Origin: Chlorella sorokiniana
Taxonomy: Eukaryota > Chlorophyta > Trebouxiophyceae > Chlorellales > Chlorellaceae
Length of the DNA stretch: 64,000 nt
NCBI GenBank assembly: GCA_025917655.1
Contig: CP084611.1
Span: 1,550,001 to 1,614,000 of the forward strand
Direction of reading: 5' to 3'
The translations under genes were made by a program, and so were the position numbers. Positions within the stretch are counted from its first letter, which is position 1, and every line of letters starts with the position of its first letter. Below the pieces are notes generated by a model. It did no database searches, was not told the origin of the DNA, and saw nothing but the letters and a program-made list of their open reading frames with translations. Of this stretch, positions 1 through 9,963 are shown piece after piece.

Positions 1-94
1 CTCAGGGTTCCGGATTCGGCGCCTGGCTCTGTTGGAAGACCATGATTCCACGCTGACTCCGCCCGCGGCCCTGCCCGCGCCCTCCCCGCCGCAG

Positions 95-3000
95 CCACCG
101 AGTTGGACGAGCCGTCGCTGCGCCCTGAAGACCTCACCGCCGAGCCCTACTCTCCCGCCGGGGACGAGGGTGCGCGCCACATGCCAGCCGCTGCATCACA
201 CCCCGCATTCAATAGGCAGCGGGCTGAGGCGTGGGCTGTGCTTGGGGGTGTAAAGAGCTCGTGTCGCCCACGCCCCCACTCCACCTCCCTGCAGGCGAGG
301 CGCCGGTCAGCGTGGCGGGCAAGACGGCGGCGGAGGGGGCGACGCGCAGCCAGCAGCCCCTGGCAGGGAGCCAGTCAGCCGCTGCAACGAGCCCCACCTC
401 TCCCCAGGTGCCTGGCCGCAGCCCGTCGTCTGCCGATGCTGCTGCACCGCCCTGCCGCCCGCCGCCGCTCCTCCCAGGGCAGAGGCCCGCACGCACAAGG
501 GCGGCAGCGATGCAGCGCCGGCAGCTGGCAAGCGGGACAGTGCAGCCGACCATGGAACTGGCCAGCAAGATTTGGATGGGGGCGCAGCGGCGGGCGCCGC
601 CAGCGGCAGCGGTGCCCCCGCGAGGGGGCCGGCCTGGAGGGCCATGCTGCGGTGCTGATGGATGCCGGGGACTACCCCTCGCAGACACCGGTGGGCTGCC
701 CGCCCACCAGGGACGGCAGCGCTTTGAAGCTGCTGGGCAGGCAGCCCAAGGGGCACCACGCTGCACGCCCACACCTGCGCCCACCCTGCTGCTGCCCGCT
801 GGGCTTGAGCTGCGCTTCCAAGCCCGGTGGCCTGAGCTGCTTGCGCTGCGCCCCTGTTGCGTGCAGATGGGTGAGGGGGCCAAGGAGGAGGTGGGCGGCG
901 AGCCAGCCGGCGGCCTCAAGCCCTCCACCGAGGCGGCGGTGAAGAGGGAGCTGCAGGAGGCGGTGAGAGCCCCGCTGCCTGCCGCGCCGACCGCCCCTCA
1001 CCGCCCTGCTGTGGCGCGAGGCCTGAGTGCGCCGCCGCGTGCCTTGCTGCAGGCGGCGCCCCAACCCGGCCTGCTTGAGCGCTTCCTGCAGGCACTGGCC
1101 GGCAGCCTGAGCCGCGACGACGAAGACCAGGACGACTACCCGGGTGGCGGCGGCGGCGGCGGAGTCGCCTCGGGCTCGTCCGCGCCCCCGCCCGCCTCCC
1201 CCGCCCCTCTGCCGGCCCGGGCAGCAGCGGTGTCGGCGCCGGCGACCCCCCGCAGCCATGCAGGCGGGCGTGGCTGCGGCGGGCCTGGCTGCGCTGCCCG
1301 TGGTGGCCTGGTCGGAGTGGGCGCTGCGCGACACGGGTGAGGCGCGGCGGCGCGCCGGGTGGGGCAGCAGCGCGCTGCCGCTCCCGGCCTGGGGGCAGCT
1401 GTGTCCTCCTGTACAGCCCCCACCCCCACCCCCAGCTGTCCCCTCCTGGTCCTGTCTCCATCTAACCTCCCTTCCCCACCCACACCGCCCCCGCGCAGGC
1501 TGTGGCCTGCCCCCGGCCCCACGGGCTGCTGGGCGCCGCCGAGGGGCTGTCGTACCTGGTGGTCGGCGGCGTGGCGCTCTGGAGCCTGGCCCGCAGGCTG
1601 CGCACCGGCGGCGGTGAGCCCGCGGCGCAGCGCTGCGCGCCTGCCATGCGCCGCCAGCGACTGAAGCTCTTATGCGCTCACAGCTGCGACGTGCCGCCGG
1701 TGGTGGCTGAGCCACTGCATGCCCCCCATACCCCCCGCAGGCCTGCCCGCAGGCCCCGCCAACCTGCTGGGAGCGGTGCAGGGCGGCAGCTGGCTGGTGG
1801 TGGCGTCTGGGCTGGCAGTGCTGGCGCTGCAGTGGCAAGCCTACGGCTACATCCCCTCCGCCCTGCCCGACAGCAACTGCTTCGGCCAGGCGGCGGCCAG
1901 CCGGGGCTTCACGCTGGCGACGCTGCCCGGCAGCAGCCCCGCCGCGCCCGCCGCCCAGCCGGCAGCCCCCTGCTGGCAGACGCATCGCAGGTGCTGCTGC
2001 TGGCTGCCGCTTGGCCCTGCAGCCCTGCGCTGGCCGCCGCCGCCGCTGCTGCTCAACAAGGGGTGTGCTCCTCTCTGCCGCTGTGCCCAACCCGCAGCCC
2101 ACAGGGGAACAGCAGGCCTGCCAGCCTGTGGCTCCTCTCTTTTGCCCGGCTGGCTCAGTTTGTGCATGGTGCGGCGGCAGCCGTGAAGCCCCCTAGCACG
2201 GCATAGCCCCTCACCACCGCCCCTCCCTCTGCCCCCTCCTCCCCTCTGCGCAGCCCCCGCCCTCCTCCTACAGCGGCGCCCTGCGCGTTGGCGGCGGCGA
2301 CGGCCGCTCCCTGTCCGTCCCTCAGGGCAACCTGCTGTTTTCGCTGGAAGCAGCGCTGAGCCAGACGGGCGCGGTGGTGGAGGCGGCAGAGACCGCGGCG
2401 GCTACGGTGGCGGCGGCAGCCGCGGGGCAGCCGCCCCCGCCCAGGTCTCCGCCGCCCTGCACCACCTGCAGCACAGGGCGGAGGCAGCGGCGCAGCTGGC
2501 TACAGTGCTGGGCGAGCGCGTGGTGGCGCTGGCCGCACACGGCGGAGCGCCCGAGGCTGCGGCCGCCGCGGCACCCGCACAGCAGGCGCAGCAGGCGCCC
2601 CGGGGCCGGAGCCGCTGCGGTTCGAGCCGCCGCGGCACCGCGTGCGGGCTGCTCTGGTGTCTGGGCTGACCGCGGTGGCGCAGAGCCAGCAGGTGCGCGC
2701 CATCCTTGAGCCGATGCCGCTGCCGGCGGTGGCTCGCCAGGCGGCGGCCGCCGCCGGAGGCGCCCTCGAGGCCGTGGAGCAGGCAGCCGGCAGCACCCTG
2801 GAGGCGGTGGAGCACGAGGAGGAGCTGGCGGCAGCCGCGGGCGGCGGGCGCTGCACTCGGCGCTGCTCACTGCTCGCCAGGCTGGCGGACGCCTCGTTGC
2901 TGCGCTGCCACAGGACCTGCGCCAGTGGGTGGGCGGCGAGCCCTCCTCGCAGCAAGCCCCCGCCCCCGCTGCGCCGCCCAAAACAGCAACCCCGCCCCGC

Positions 3001-3306
3001 CCGCGGCCTGCCACCGCGGCCAACGGCGGCAGCCCCGCCCCCGCCGGCCGGCCCGCCAGCACGGCGCCCGCCGCCGCCCGGGCTGCAGCCGCGGCGCCCC
3101 AGCCCGTCAGCACCAACCTTCTGGGCACTGCTGTCAGCGACCTGCGCGAGGGTTTTGTGGGGCTGTGGCAGTCGGCCAAAGCCTTCGACCCCGCGCAGGC
3201 GGCGGCGCTGCTGCAGGAGCGCATGCACCAGCAGTCGCCGCCGCCCGCTCCGCCTGCGCCCAAGACTCCGCCTGCTGCAGCCCGCACCCTGCCCAAGAAC
3301 GAGTGA
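95..3306 (+). CDS. Unknown Ala-rich membrane protein (5' end outside window)
   Basis: I do not recognise this protein. An intron ends at an acceptor just before 95, so the first exon in view (ELDEPSLRPEDLTAEPYSP, about 97-165) is internal and the start lies to the left. Three hydrophobic segments follow in separate exons: near 1258-1335 (LAALPVVAWSEWAL), 1510-1610 (GLSYLVVGGVALWSL) and 1745-1850 (SWLVVASGLAVLALQW). The rest (about 2240-3300) is a long Ala-rich, probably helical region with a Pro-rich linker and a conserved-looking patch, LLGTAVSDLREGFVGLW, near 3118-3168. It ends PKNE then TGA at 3304-3306. Frame changes between exons make the exact splicing unsure. It faces PEX12 tail to tail. 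A plastid or lipid-droplet surface role would be a guess; the sequence supports only an integral membrane protein with an amphipathic tail. Confidence 0.6.
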
Positions 3307-3940
3307 GCACCCAACTGCATCCAAGGCGGCCCCCCAAGCAGCGCACAGCACGGCTGCCCAGCAACGTCTGCCTTGTTCCTGGCCGCCTGTGCCGCCGCAT
3401 CAGCATCAGCTTCCGCCCTACAACAACATCACGCAGCACCCTTCATCACATGGGTTGGCCTGCGTTAGAAGCAGCGCGGCACCAGCTGGCCGCCCTGCAC
3501 AATGCCTGCGTCCATTCTTTGCAAAAGGTGCAGCGCCTGCATGCAGCGTCCGGAATGTCCGGTCCCATGCACCCCCCGCCTGCCGCATATATCACCCCAA
3601 CGGCCGGCCTGAGCAGCCCCTTGCCGCCGTTCCTCAGCACAGCCCTCAGTCCCCACCGCTACCCGTCACCCTCTCTCTCCCATTTTTGTGTGAGCCCTCA
3701 CCCTCTGCTACTCCTCGCCCGCTGGGCCCCTTTCATCGCCACCATCCCGTTGGTTTCGTTTGCCACTCGCTGGCACACAGATTTTGGCCCCCTCCCTGCT
3801 CTCAGCACTACCCTTTCGTGTATTTTTCCTCTGTAACATCTCCTAGCCAGCCAAACGTCTCCCACAGGCCAGGCTGCTCAAGGCAGCGGGCGCGGGGTGG
3901 CAGGAGGAGGAGGGGGCAGGGCTGGGCTGGGTGGGGCGCG
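3307..3940. other. Convergent intergenic region with 3' UTRs
   Basis: This stretch separates the stop of the membrane-protein gene from the stop of PEX12. Its base composition is less GC-rich and more pyrimidine-rich than the flanking exons. It holds a TGTAA signal at 3832-3836. I see no further gene in it. Confidence 0.5.
3832..3836 (+). terminator. TGTAA poly(A) signal
   Basis: TGTAA is the usual polyadenylation signal in chlorophyte nuclear genes. This copy lies about 525 bp behind the stop at 3306, which would imply a long 3' UTR. Confidence 0.35.
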
Positions 3941-5560
3941 TCATGCGCCCTGGTACAGGCGCCGCACGTGCTCGATGCGGGCGGGAGCGTGTGTGACGGG
4001 GCAGCGCCCCCTCAGCCCCACCTCCCGGTGGATGCAGGGGTAGCAGAAGACGTAGCCAGAGGTGGCCAGCAGGGTGGGGTTGGTGCGGCGGCGGTGGCAC
4101 AGCGGGCACAGCGCGACGTCGTCCGGCAGCGCCACACCACCGGCCGACTCGCCCACGGGCGCAGCGGGGGGCGGCGGCGGCGGCGGCGCCTTGTCCGCCC
4201 CCAGCCGCTGCTCTGCAGAGCCGTACCACCACTCTAGGAGCTGCGGTAGGGGGGGACATTGAAGTGGGGGAGGGCGCGGGGCGGGACGTTGGGAGCAAGA
4301 CGCGCGGCTTTGGGCCCCCTTGGTGGCCGCTGCAGCGCCGTTCAACCAGAGCACAGATGCATTGCTGCAACGTGTTGGCCAGGGCTGCGCCGCACCTTGA
4401 ACCCAAACACTGCCAGGATGAGGGCGCTGCGGGTGTGGTCCGCCGCCAGGTAGCCCGCCCGCGCAGCCCCCACCCGCAGCACCCGCCACAGCCAGGGGCC
4501 TGCCTGGGGCTGGGCCAGCCGCGACAGGCGAGCGGCGGCGCGCCGCTGCTGCCGCCCCTGCTCCTGCTGCATCTGCGAGAGGGGGTGAGGGCGGAGGCGC
4601 GCGGGGTGCGTCGGGCGCAGCAGCCTGCGGCCTCTGTTGCTGGCAGCCGGGGGCAGACAGAGCAGGCCCGGGGCGGAAGTGCTGGGCAGCAGCGGTGGCA
4701 GGGTGGGCGGCCTCACCGCCTCCTGCCCCGTCACGCGCACCACCTCCAGCCCCAGCAGGTGCAGCTCTGGAGAGAAGAAGGGCGTGCGGCCCAGCAGGTG
4801 GAGCAGCTGGTAGGCAAAGCGAGCCCCCTCGTGCCCAGCAGCCAGCCAGGGGTAGCACAGCTGGAAGGCGCGCAGCAGGGCGGGGCGCAGCGCCGCGCGC
4901 AGCTGCTGCCACGCCGCCGCCCGGCCGCCGCCGCCGCCGCTGCCGCCGCGCTGCCGCGCCTGGAGCTGCTGCCAGCGCGGCGCCGACCCCGCCTGCTGCT
5001 GCTGCCGCTGCTGCTGCTGCTGCTGCTGCAGGCGCTGGTACAGGGCGTCCAGCTTGGAGCGCAGGAAGGGCACCAGGGTCTGCAAAGCGGGCGCCAGGGT
5101 GTAATGGCCCGCACTGCTTCAGACCGCCGCCAGAGCGACCCGCTGCTGCACGGGGAGCGGCTGGCAGGCGGCACGGCAGCACCGCAGGCCTGCCTGGGGA
5201 CCGGGGACAGCAGGAACTCACCAGCAGAATCAATGACATGTGCCGCTGGCTGGGGCTCAGCGGCTTCCGGCTGCCGCCTGGGCTGCTGCTCAGCACGGGC
5301 GCACGGCGCAAGCCGTAAAGGCCCTCTGCGAACGAGCCGCGCGCCGCTGCCAGCGCCTGCCGATCCAGCAGCACGCTGAGCAGGAAGAACAGTTCGTCGT
5401 CTCGGTCCAGCACTCGGTGCAAACCGGGCTGGCGCTGTGCGTAAACGGAGAGGGAGTATATGACTGCCGCTTTCAGGCTTGGCATCAGCTTTTCGGCCGC
5501 CACCAGCTCAAAGAAGGTTGGGCGTCCGCCTGCATCGCCACCTAGAGCTACAAACGACAT
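3941..5560 (-). CDS. PEX12: Peroxin 12, RING-type peroxisome biogenesis factor
   Basis: PEX12 is one of three RING peroxins (with PEX2 and PEX10) that form the peroxisomal membrane ubiquitin ligase recycling the PEX5 import receptor. The N terminus MSFVALGGDAGGRPTFFELV and the following LKAAVIYSLSVYAQRQPGLH match plant PEX12 closely, and GSFAEGLYGLRR is a family hallmark. Exon 1 runs from 5560 to about 5250; exon 2 (about 5085-4720) has FLRSKLDALYQRL, LCYPWLAAGHEG and the membrane region; exon 3 (about 4575-4400) ends ALILAVFGFKV; exon 4 (4243-3941) begins LLEWWYGSAEQRLG. The C-terminal zinc motif is the degenerate PEX12 form: CPLC, CYPC, then CPVT, ending RRLYQGA. A polyGln insertion after the YQRL segment is not part of the family core. 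The gene shares a short upstream region with the J-domain gene on the other strand. Confidence 0.93.
   Translation of the reverse strand: MSFVALGGDAGGRPTFFELVAAEKLMPSLKAAVIYSLSVYAQRQPGLHRVLDRDDELFFLLSVLLDRQALAAARGSFAEGLYGLRRAPVLSSSPGGSRKPLSPSQRHMSLILLVSSCCPRSPGRPAVLPCRLPAAPRAAAGRSGGGLKQCGPLHPGARFADPGALPALQAGRPVPAPAAAAAAAAAAAAGGVGAALAAAPGAAARRQRRRRRPGGGVAAAARGAAPRPAARLPAVLPLAGCWARGGSLCLPAAPPAGPHALLLSRAAPAGAGGGARDGAGGGEAAHPATAAAQHFRPGPALSAPGCQQQRPQAAAPDAPRAPPPSPPLADAAGAGAAAAARRRSPVAAGPAPGRPLAVAGAAGGGCAGGLPGGGPHPQRPHPGSVWVQGAAQPWPTRCSNASVLWLNGAAAATKGAQSRASCSQRPAPRPPPLQCPPLPQLLEWWYGSAEQRLGADKAPPPPPPPAAPVGESAGGVALPDDVALCPLCHRRRTNPTLLATSGYVFCYPCIHREVGLRGRCPVTHAPARIEHVRRLYQGA
4996..5031 (-). repeat. 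CAG/CTG microsatellite coding polyGln in PEX12
   Basis: An interrupted CTG run on the + strand, read as CAG on the coding strand, encodes QQQQQQQ-R-QQQQ in the loop after YQRL. It is unstable in type and probably variable between strains. Confidence 0.8.
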
Positions 5561-5883
5561 GTGAAACCGCCTGAAAGTCGTTCAAACGGCGGCTGTAAGA
5601 GTGGCAGTGACAGAGGTGCAGGGCTGTAACGAAACAGGTCAATGTTATGCTTAACAGGAGTTGAAATAAGATCACGGAAGCTTGTGCGCAGCATTGCTGC
5701 CGTAGGCTCAGCATTCCCACCACCTGCTGTGCCGGCGCCTCCAGCTGGCAGATGGATGGGGATGGTTTCTTGCTTTGAGCGACGCACCCGCTGTATCAGT
5801 TAGCCTTAATCACGGTGCTTATGCAAGGCAGTGCTTTTTCATGACTTACCGATAGTTCGGAGTGACCACTTCCTGCCATCCTG
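5561..5883. promoter_or_regulatory. Divergent promoter region, PEX12 / J-domain gene
   Basis: About 320 bp separates two head-to-head genes. It is clearly AT-richer than the exons (for example 5640-5700). No specific TATA box or operator can be named. Confidence 0.4.
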
Positions 5884-7581
5884 GTGCACAAGGAATTGAC
5901 GGCATCCAGCATGCATGCAAGGGCTTCGATACACACAGCGCTACCGATCATAGCACCACATCGCCGCCAGCGGCCGGGGACGAGGGGGCGCCCACTGGCG
6001 GCAGCACATGGAGCACCGCCTGCAGCTCTGACCAACACAGATGCATCCCCCGCACTGCCACACGGTGTCACAGCCACAGCACGAACCACAGCACGAGCAG
6101 CGCCCTGCCGGGCTGGCGGCCGACATCAACAGCGCGTGCAACGCCGCGCTGCAGGCGATGCTGGCGGGGACGGCGGCGCGACCCCCGCCCTGCACGAGCG
6201 CCTGAGCGCGCTGCGGCGGCGCGCGCTGGAGGAGGCTGGCGACCCGCAGGCGGACCGCCTGCTGCGCGTGGTGCAGGGCCTGCTGCACCACACCGTGCTG
6301 GCTGAGGCGGAGCAGCTGAGCGGGGAGTACGCCGCCGCCCTGAACCGCCTGGCCAACCAGGCGGCGGGCTGCGGCTGGCGGCTGGCGCCTGAGGGCCAGC
6401 TGGGCGACTCGCCGCCGCAGGAGCCGCGGTTCAGCACGTGGGAGGAGGTGGCGGAGGGGCAGCGGCGGCGGCGCCTGGGGCTTGACGACGGCGGCAGCGG
6501 CGGCGGCGGCGCGCCCCGTGGAGACGCTGCTGTACGAGCTGCTGGAAGTGAGCCCCGGCGCCAGCCAGGCGGACATCAAGGCCTCCTACCGCCGCCTCGC
6601 CCTGCGCCTGCACCCCGACGTCAGCGCGGCGCCCGACGCGCAGCAGCGCTTTGCCGCGGTGGCCGCCGCCTACGACGTGCTGTCAGACGGGGCCAGCCGC
6701 GCGCTGTACGACCGGCACGGCGCCGAGGGCATGAAGGGGCGCGCGGGGGCGGCGGGGGCGGGCAACGCCAGCCGCTCCTGGGAGGAGTTCAAGCCCTTCA
6801 CCAAGAGCAACAAGCGCACGCGGGCGCGGGACGCCGCCGCCAGCACCGCCAGCACGCACGGCGGCGACGCCGCGGCCGGCGGCATCCGCGACCGCGGGCC
6901 CTGGGACGGGCTGCCTGCTGCGGGCGCGGTGGTCGAGTACCCTCTGCCGGAGGTGGTGCGCCGGGAGCTGCAGGATGGGCGCAGCCACGGTGTGGGGCTG
7001 CTGGTGGGGCGCAACTGCGACAGGTGGGCCCCCCGCCCGCGCTGCCCTGCTGGCCATGCTGGCCAGCCACCCAGCCGCGCCCCCGTCTTCCCGTGCGCAA
7101 CTGCTGTCGCCCCTGCTGCCCCTGCTGCCCGGTGTGGCCTGCAGGGGCGACGCTGCGCGGCTGCCCCCGCCGCCCTGGACCTTTGCGAGGTGGAGCCGCT
7201 GCGGCAGGAGGGGGCGGGGTCGACCAGGTGCCCGTGCATGCCCCACCATGGTTCCCAAGGGCTGCCGGCAGCGGGGCAGCAGCACCCAGATGCGCAGGGC
7301 AGGAGGGCTGGGCTGTGACTCACTGGGCCAGCGCGCTGCAGCCGGTGGGCACAGAGCTGTTTGCGGGCTGCCCCAACACAAGCCTGCCCCCCCCCCCGCC
7401 CCGCCCCCACACACGCAGGTGGGTGCCCGACGAGCTCAGCCCCTCCGCCTACGTGCGCCTGCCGGAGCTGCGGCAGGTGCCCGTGGCAGCCTACGACCGG
7501 CGCTGGGACGTGTGGACCATCGAGGCGCCGCTCAGCGACGGCTGCGGCGGGCCTGAGCTGGGGGAGGAGGTCATGCTGTGA
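5884..7581 (+). CDS. J-domain (DnaJ/Hsp40-type) co-chaperone, possibly organellar
   Basis: The J domain lies at about 6528-6720: LYELLEVSPGASQADIKASY, then the HPD loop in LALRLHPDVSAAPDAQ, then AYDVLSDGASRALYDRHG. HPD is the motif that stimulates Hsp70 ATPase. No zinc-finger or substrate-binding domain of class A/B DnaJ is present, so this is a class C J protein. An upstream helical region (LHERLSALRRRALEEAGDPQ, about 6195-6260) and a tail exon (about 7420-7578, WVPDELSPSAYVRLPELRQV to EEVML) belong to the same gene. The first residues are basic and Ser/Ala-rich, like an organelle transit peptide. Reading frame shifts twice without a credible intron: near 6166-6169, where one more G would join LAADINSACNAALQAML to the helical part, and near 6515-6525 just before the J domain. 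These are probably sequence errors. The exact start is uncertain. Confidence 0.8.
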   Translation: MHKELTASSMHARASIHTALPIIAPHRRQRPGTRGRPLAAAHGAPPAALTNTDASPALPHGVTATARTTARAAPCRAGGRHQQRVQRRAAGDAGGDGGATPALHERLSALRRRALEEAGDPQADRLLRVVQGLLHHTVLAEAEQLSGEYAAALNRLANQAAGCGWRLAPEGQLGDSPPQEPRFSTWEEVAEGQRRRRLGLDDGGSGGGGAPRGDAAVRAAGSEPRRQPGGHQGLLPPPRPAPAPRRQRGARRAAALCRGGRRLRRAVRRGQPRAVRPARRRGHEGARGGGGGGQRQPLLGGVQALHQEQQAHAGAGRRRQHRQHARRRRRGRRHPRPRALGRAACCGRGGRVPSAGGGAPGAAGWAQPRCGAAGGAQLRQVGPPPALPCWPCWPATQPRPRLPVRNCCRPCCPCCPVWPAGATLRGCPRRPGPLRGGAAAAGGGGVDQVPVHAPPWFPRAAGSGAAAPRCAGQEGWAVTHWASALQPVGTELFAGCPNTSLPPPPPRPHTRRWVPDELSPSAYVRLPELRQVPVAAYDRRWDVWTIEAPLSDGCGGPELGEEVML

Positions 7582-7918
7582 GGGGGCGGCCTGCTGTGTG
7601 CCAGCCGGGCCCTGTGCAAGAAGCGGCGCTACAGCGGCGCAGGCTGGGCGCTGGGTGTGCATCAAGCAGGATGGGCGAGGAGGAGAGCGAGGGATGGTGG
7701 CCAGCATGCAGGAGGAGTACGGGGTGCAGGGCAGGGCACACATGAAGGGAAGGGGGAGGAGGAGGGCCTACTTGGCAGTGCCAACTTGAATGTATGCAAG
7801 CTCGAGTTGGTCGCGGCGCCAGACCATGTGGAAGTGCTGCAGGCAGCCAACAAACAACCGGGTGCAACTGCAGGGCACAGCCGGGCTGCAGAGGGCGTGT
7901 TGCGCTGTCGGCCCCGCC
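7582..7918. other. Convergent intergenic region
   Basis: This is 3' UTR space between the J-domain gene (+) and the Yippee-like gene (-). No coding pattern stands out on either strand. Confidence 0.4.
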
Positions 7919-8737
7919 TCACGTCCTCACCACCGCCCGAGCCGCCGCAGCGCTGGCCCGAGGCGGGGTCTGCATGGTTCCGACTCGCTGCAGCGCTCCC
8001 TGCCGCAGCAGCACCGCGCCCTCCTTGTACTTCTGATCAGGGCTGCACCCATCGGTTGTGTGGGTTGTTGGTGCGGGTGTGGGTGGGTGGGAGGGGGTGG
8101 GGGAGGGGGTAGGTGAGTTGACCCCAGATGCCCTGAGCTCATGGACAGAGCAGCTGCCAATCGGAGAGCAGCGTAGCATGCACGAGAAGCTGGCCTGGGC
8201 TCTCATCCATGGCAGGCATGCCCCGGACTGCAGGGGGCCCGCTCCCCACCTCTCCGCATGCAGGTACTTCCAGCCCAGCCGCGTGGCGCAGGTGCGGCAC
8301 TGTACGTCCACCAACACGTATCTGCCCGTGCTCAGCGCCTGCAAGGGTTTAGGGAGGGGCGCAGAGCGCGTTGCGCTTGGCAGCGGTGGCTGGCCTGGCT
8401 GCTGGCTGAGCAGGCGCCCTCGGCGCACCCCTCGCTGACCAAGCACATCGCCGCCCCACCTCTCGCCGCTTGGCCCCGCACGGCTCCAGGTTGACGGCGG
8501 CGCGGAAGAGGAAGGCAGGGGTGGAGACGCCCATGAAGCCCTCCCACAGCAGGCACCGCTCGCTGGCGGTGTCGCAGCTGCGAGGCGACAAGGGTTGGGC
8601 TCACATGCGCCAGCATGGGGCTCCCATGTGCAGCACAGGAGCGGCAGCCGCGCACCGGCAGCAGCAGCAGATGTACTTTGCCCCCATGTCCTCGTCCACC
8701 CACTGCAAACAGGCGCAGGAAGCGTTTTGATGGGCAA
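7919..8737 (-). CDS. Yippee-like zinc-binding protein
   Basis: Yippee (YPEL/Mis18-CULT fold) proteins are small zinc-binding proteins found across eukaryotes; their cellular role is poorly defined. The exons in order on the minus strand are: QWVDEDMGAKYICCCCRC (about 8640-8695, first CxxC), SCDTASERCLLWEGFMGV then STPAFLFRAAVNLE (about 8480-8585), LSTGRYVLVDVQCRTCATRL followed by GWKYL (about 8265-8340, second CxxC), and DQKYKEGAVLLRQGAL (about 7990-8040). The order CxxC - AFLF..AVNLE - TGRYxxxDVxCxxC..LGWKY - KYKEG matches the family throughout. The first coding exon and true start were not fixed; ATG codons at 8737 and upstream are candidates. The gene is transcribed away from the small membrane-protein gene at 9226. 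Confidence 0.85.
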   Translation of the reverse strand: MPIKTLPAPVCSGWTRTWGQSTSAAAAGARLPLLCCTWEPHAGACEPNPCRLAAATPPASGACCGRASWASPPLPSSSAPPSTWSRAGPSGERWGGDVLGQRGVRRGRLLSQQPGQPPLPSATRSAPLPKPLQALSTGRYVLVDVQCRTCATRLGWKYLHAERWGAGPLQSGACLPWMRAQASFSCMLRCSPIGSCSVHELRASGVNSPTPSPTPSHPPTPAPTTHTTDGCSPDQKYKEGAVLLRQGALQRVGTMQTPPRASAAAARAVVRT

Positions 8738-9225
8738 CGCTTGCTCCGGCGCCCTTGGGGCAACATGGCGCCGGCGGGGACGGGCGCCATATTACTGGTC
8801 TGGCCTACAGCAGTGTGGCTGCCTCTATCATTGCTGTAGTACCTCTGTGAATAATCGACCCATGACCAGTGGCACAGCCTTGGAGGTCTCAAGCGGAACC
8901 AGCAGATAAGCTTTCGGCGTGCCTTGTTCGCTGAACCAGGGAAGTCGATGGGATAAAATGGGATACCAGCATGCTTGAAACGGCAATGCAGATGGAAATG
9001 CGCCATCGCACAGATGAAAAGCGGGACTGAAGGCAGTACGCACTGTTTTCAAGCTGTTGCTAGCTTTTGCGCATTGACATCATAGTCATATTCTTGTTTT
9101 GTATAAAGAAGCATGTCGGGGTGCTTCCTCTCCCTCGTTGGACCAGCTTTGAGCGGTGCCCGTTCCGCAAACCCACAGCTTAGAAATCCTTGGTTGCTTC
9201 ATGCCAACTCCAAACAGAGGTGGGG
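8738..9225. promoter_or_regulatory. Divergent promoter region
   Basis: About 490 bp lies between the Yippee-like gene (-) and the small membrane-protein gene (+). It is AT-richer than the exons, especially 8810-9110. It probably holds both 5' UTRs and the first Yippee exon. No motif can be named. Confidence 0.4.
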
Positions 9226-9912
9226 ATGAATGCGTACCAAACATGCACGACAGCCGCGTGCGCTGCCTCCAAGAGGATTGCGGAGCCGCCCAGGCCGCTG
9301 ACGGTGAAGAGCAGCGGGTGCCTCCATGCTCACATGACCCTTTCCCTCCGCTGTTTGTGTTGCCAGGCATGGCACACGGCAGTCACAAACTGCTGCCTGC
9401 GCAGCGTGGGCCGCGTCATGTTCTGCAGCCTGGGTGGCAGCGCAGGTGCCGCCGCCGCCGCCGCTCTTTGCCTCCATCGTGCCCAGCTTCCCACGCATCG
9501 GCGGGCAGCCCGTGCGCGATTGGATCGGGGCTGCCGTGGACAACCTGCCGGGTTTCAACGGCGACGACCTGGCGCGGCTGCTGTTCCCCGACCTGGTGGG
9601 CCTGGTGGATGTGCCCAGCCTGCTGGTGGCGGGCCTGCTGGCGTTGGCGCTGGGCTACTGGGAAGGAGGCATCCTGCTGCGACAGCTGCGGCAGTGGCAG
9701 CAGCGACAACGGCGGACGCGCGACAGCGACAGCAGCAGCGAGGCGGGCCCGGCGACGGATGCTGCCCCGCCGCTGCCGCCCCGCCCGCCGCTGACGGGCA
9801 TCGAGCGAGCGCGGTACGGCGGCGGCGCGGCCTGGGCTGGCTGGCGCTGGCGACGGCGGGGCTGATATGGATGTGCGGCGCCGTCAATGGGCCCACACCC
9901 TTCCAACCATGA
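9226..9912 (+). CDS. Unknown small membrane protein, probably plastid-targeted
   Basis: I do not recognise the family. From ATG 9226 the reading is basic and Ser/Cys/Ala-rich, like a transit peptide. The mature part begins PPPPPLFASIVPSFPRIGG (about 9447) and contains FNGDDLARLLFPDLVGLVD, a membrane segment PSLLVAGLLALALGY (about 9618-9662), a charged Gln/Arg/Ser linker, and a second membrane segment, GLGWLALATAGLIWMCGAV (about 9830-9888), ending PFQP then TGA at 9910-9912. The second segment is in another frame; one extra G at 9829-9830 would join them. A TGTAA signal 31 bp after the stop supports this 3' end. Two membrane helices with a charged linker suggest a small thylakoid or envelope protein, but this is inference. 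Confidence 0.55.
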   Translation: MNAYQTCTTAACAASKRIAEPPRPLTVKSSGCLHAHMTLSLRCLCCQAWHTAVTNCCLRSVGRVMFCSLGGSAGAAAAAALCLHRAQLPTHRRAARARLDRGCRGQPAGFQRRRPGAAAVPRPGGPGGCAQPAGGGPAGVGAGLLGRRHPAATAAAVAAATTADARQRQQQRGGPGDGCCPAAAAPPAADGHRASAVRRRRGLGWLALATAGLIWMCGAVNGPTPFQP

Positions 9913-9942
9913 CGCCGCTGGAGGCTGGCGCGCCCCCGCTGC

Positions 9943-9947
9943 TGTAA
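9943..9947 (+). terminator. TGTAA poly(A) signal of the small membrane-protein gene
   Basis: TGTAA lies 31 bp downstream of the stop at 9912, at a typical chlorophyte spacing. Confidence 0.6.
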
Positions 9948-9963
9948 CACCGTCCCTGCTCGA

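Noticed and set aside
672-2102. Long open minus-strand frame opposite the first gene
   Set aside because: Its composition is Arg/Gly/Ala/Pro-rich with no motif, and the plus strand holds spliced exons with hydrophobic segments. High GC removes stop codons and makes such shadows.
6140-6158. A 19-bp intron (GTGC...GCAG) to explain the first frame change in the J-protein gene
   Set aside because: It is far shorter than any other intron here. One missing G in the run at 6166-6169 explains the change better.
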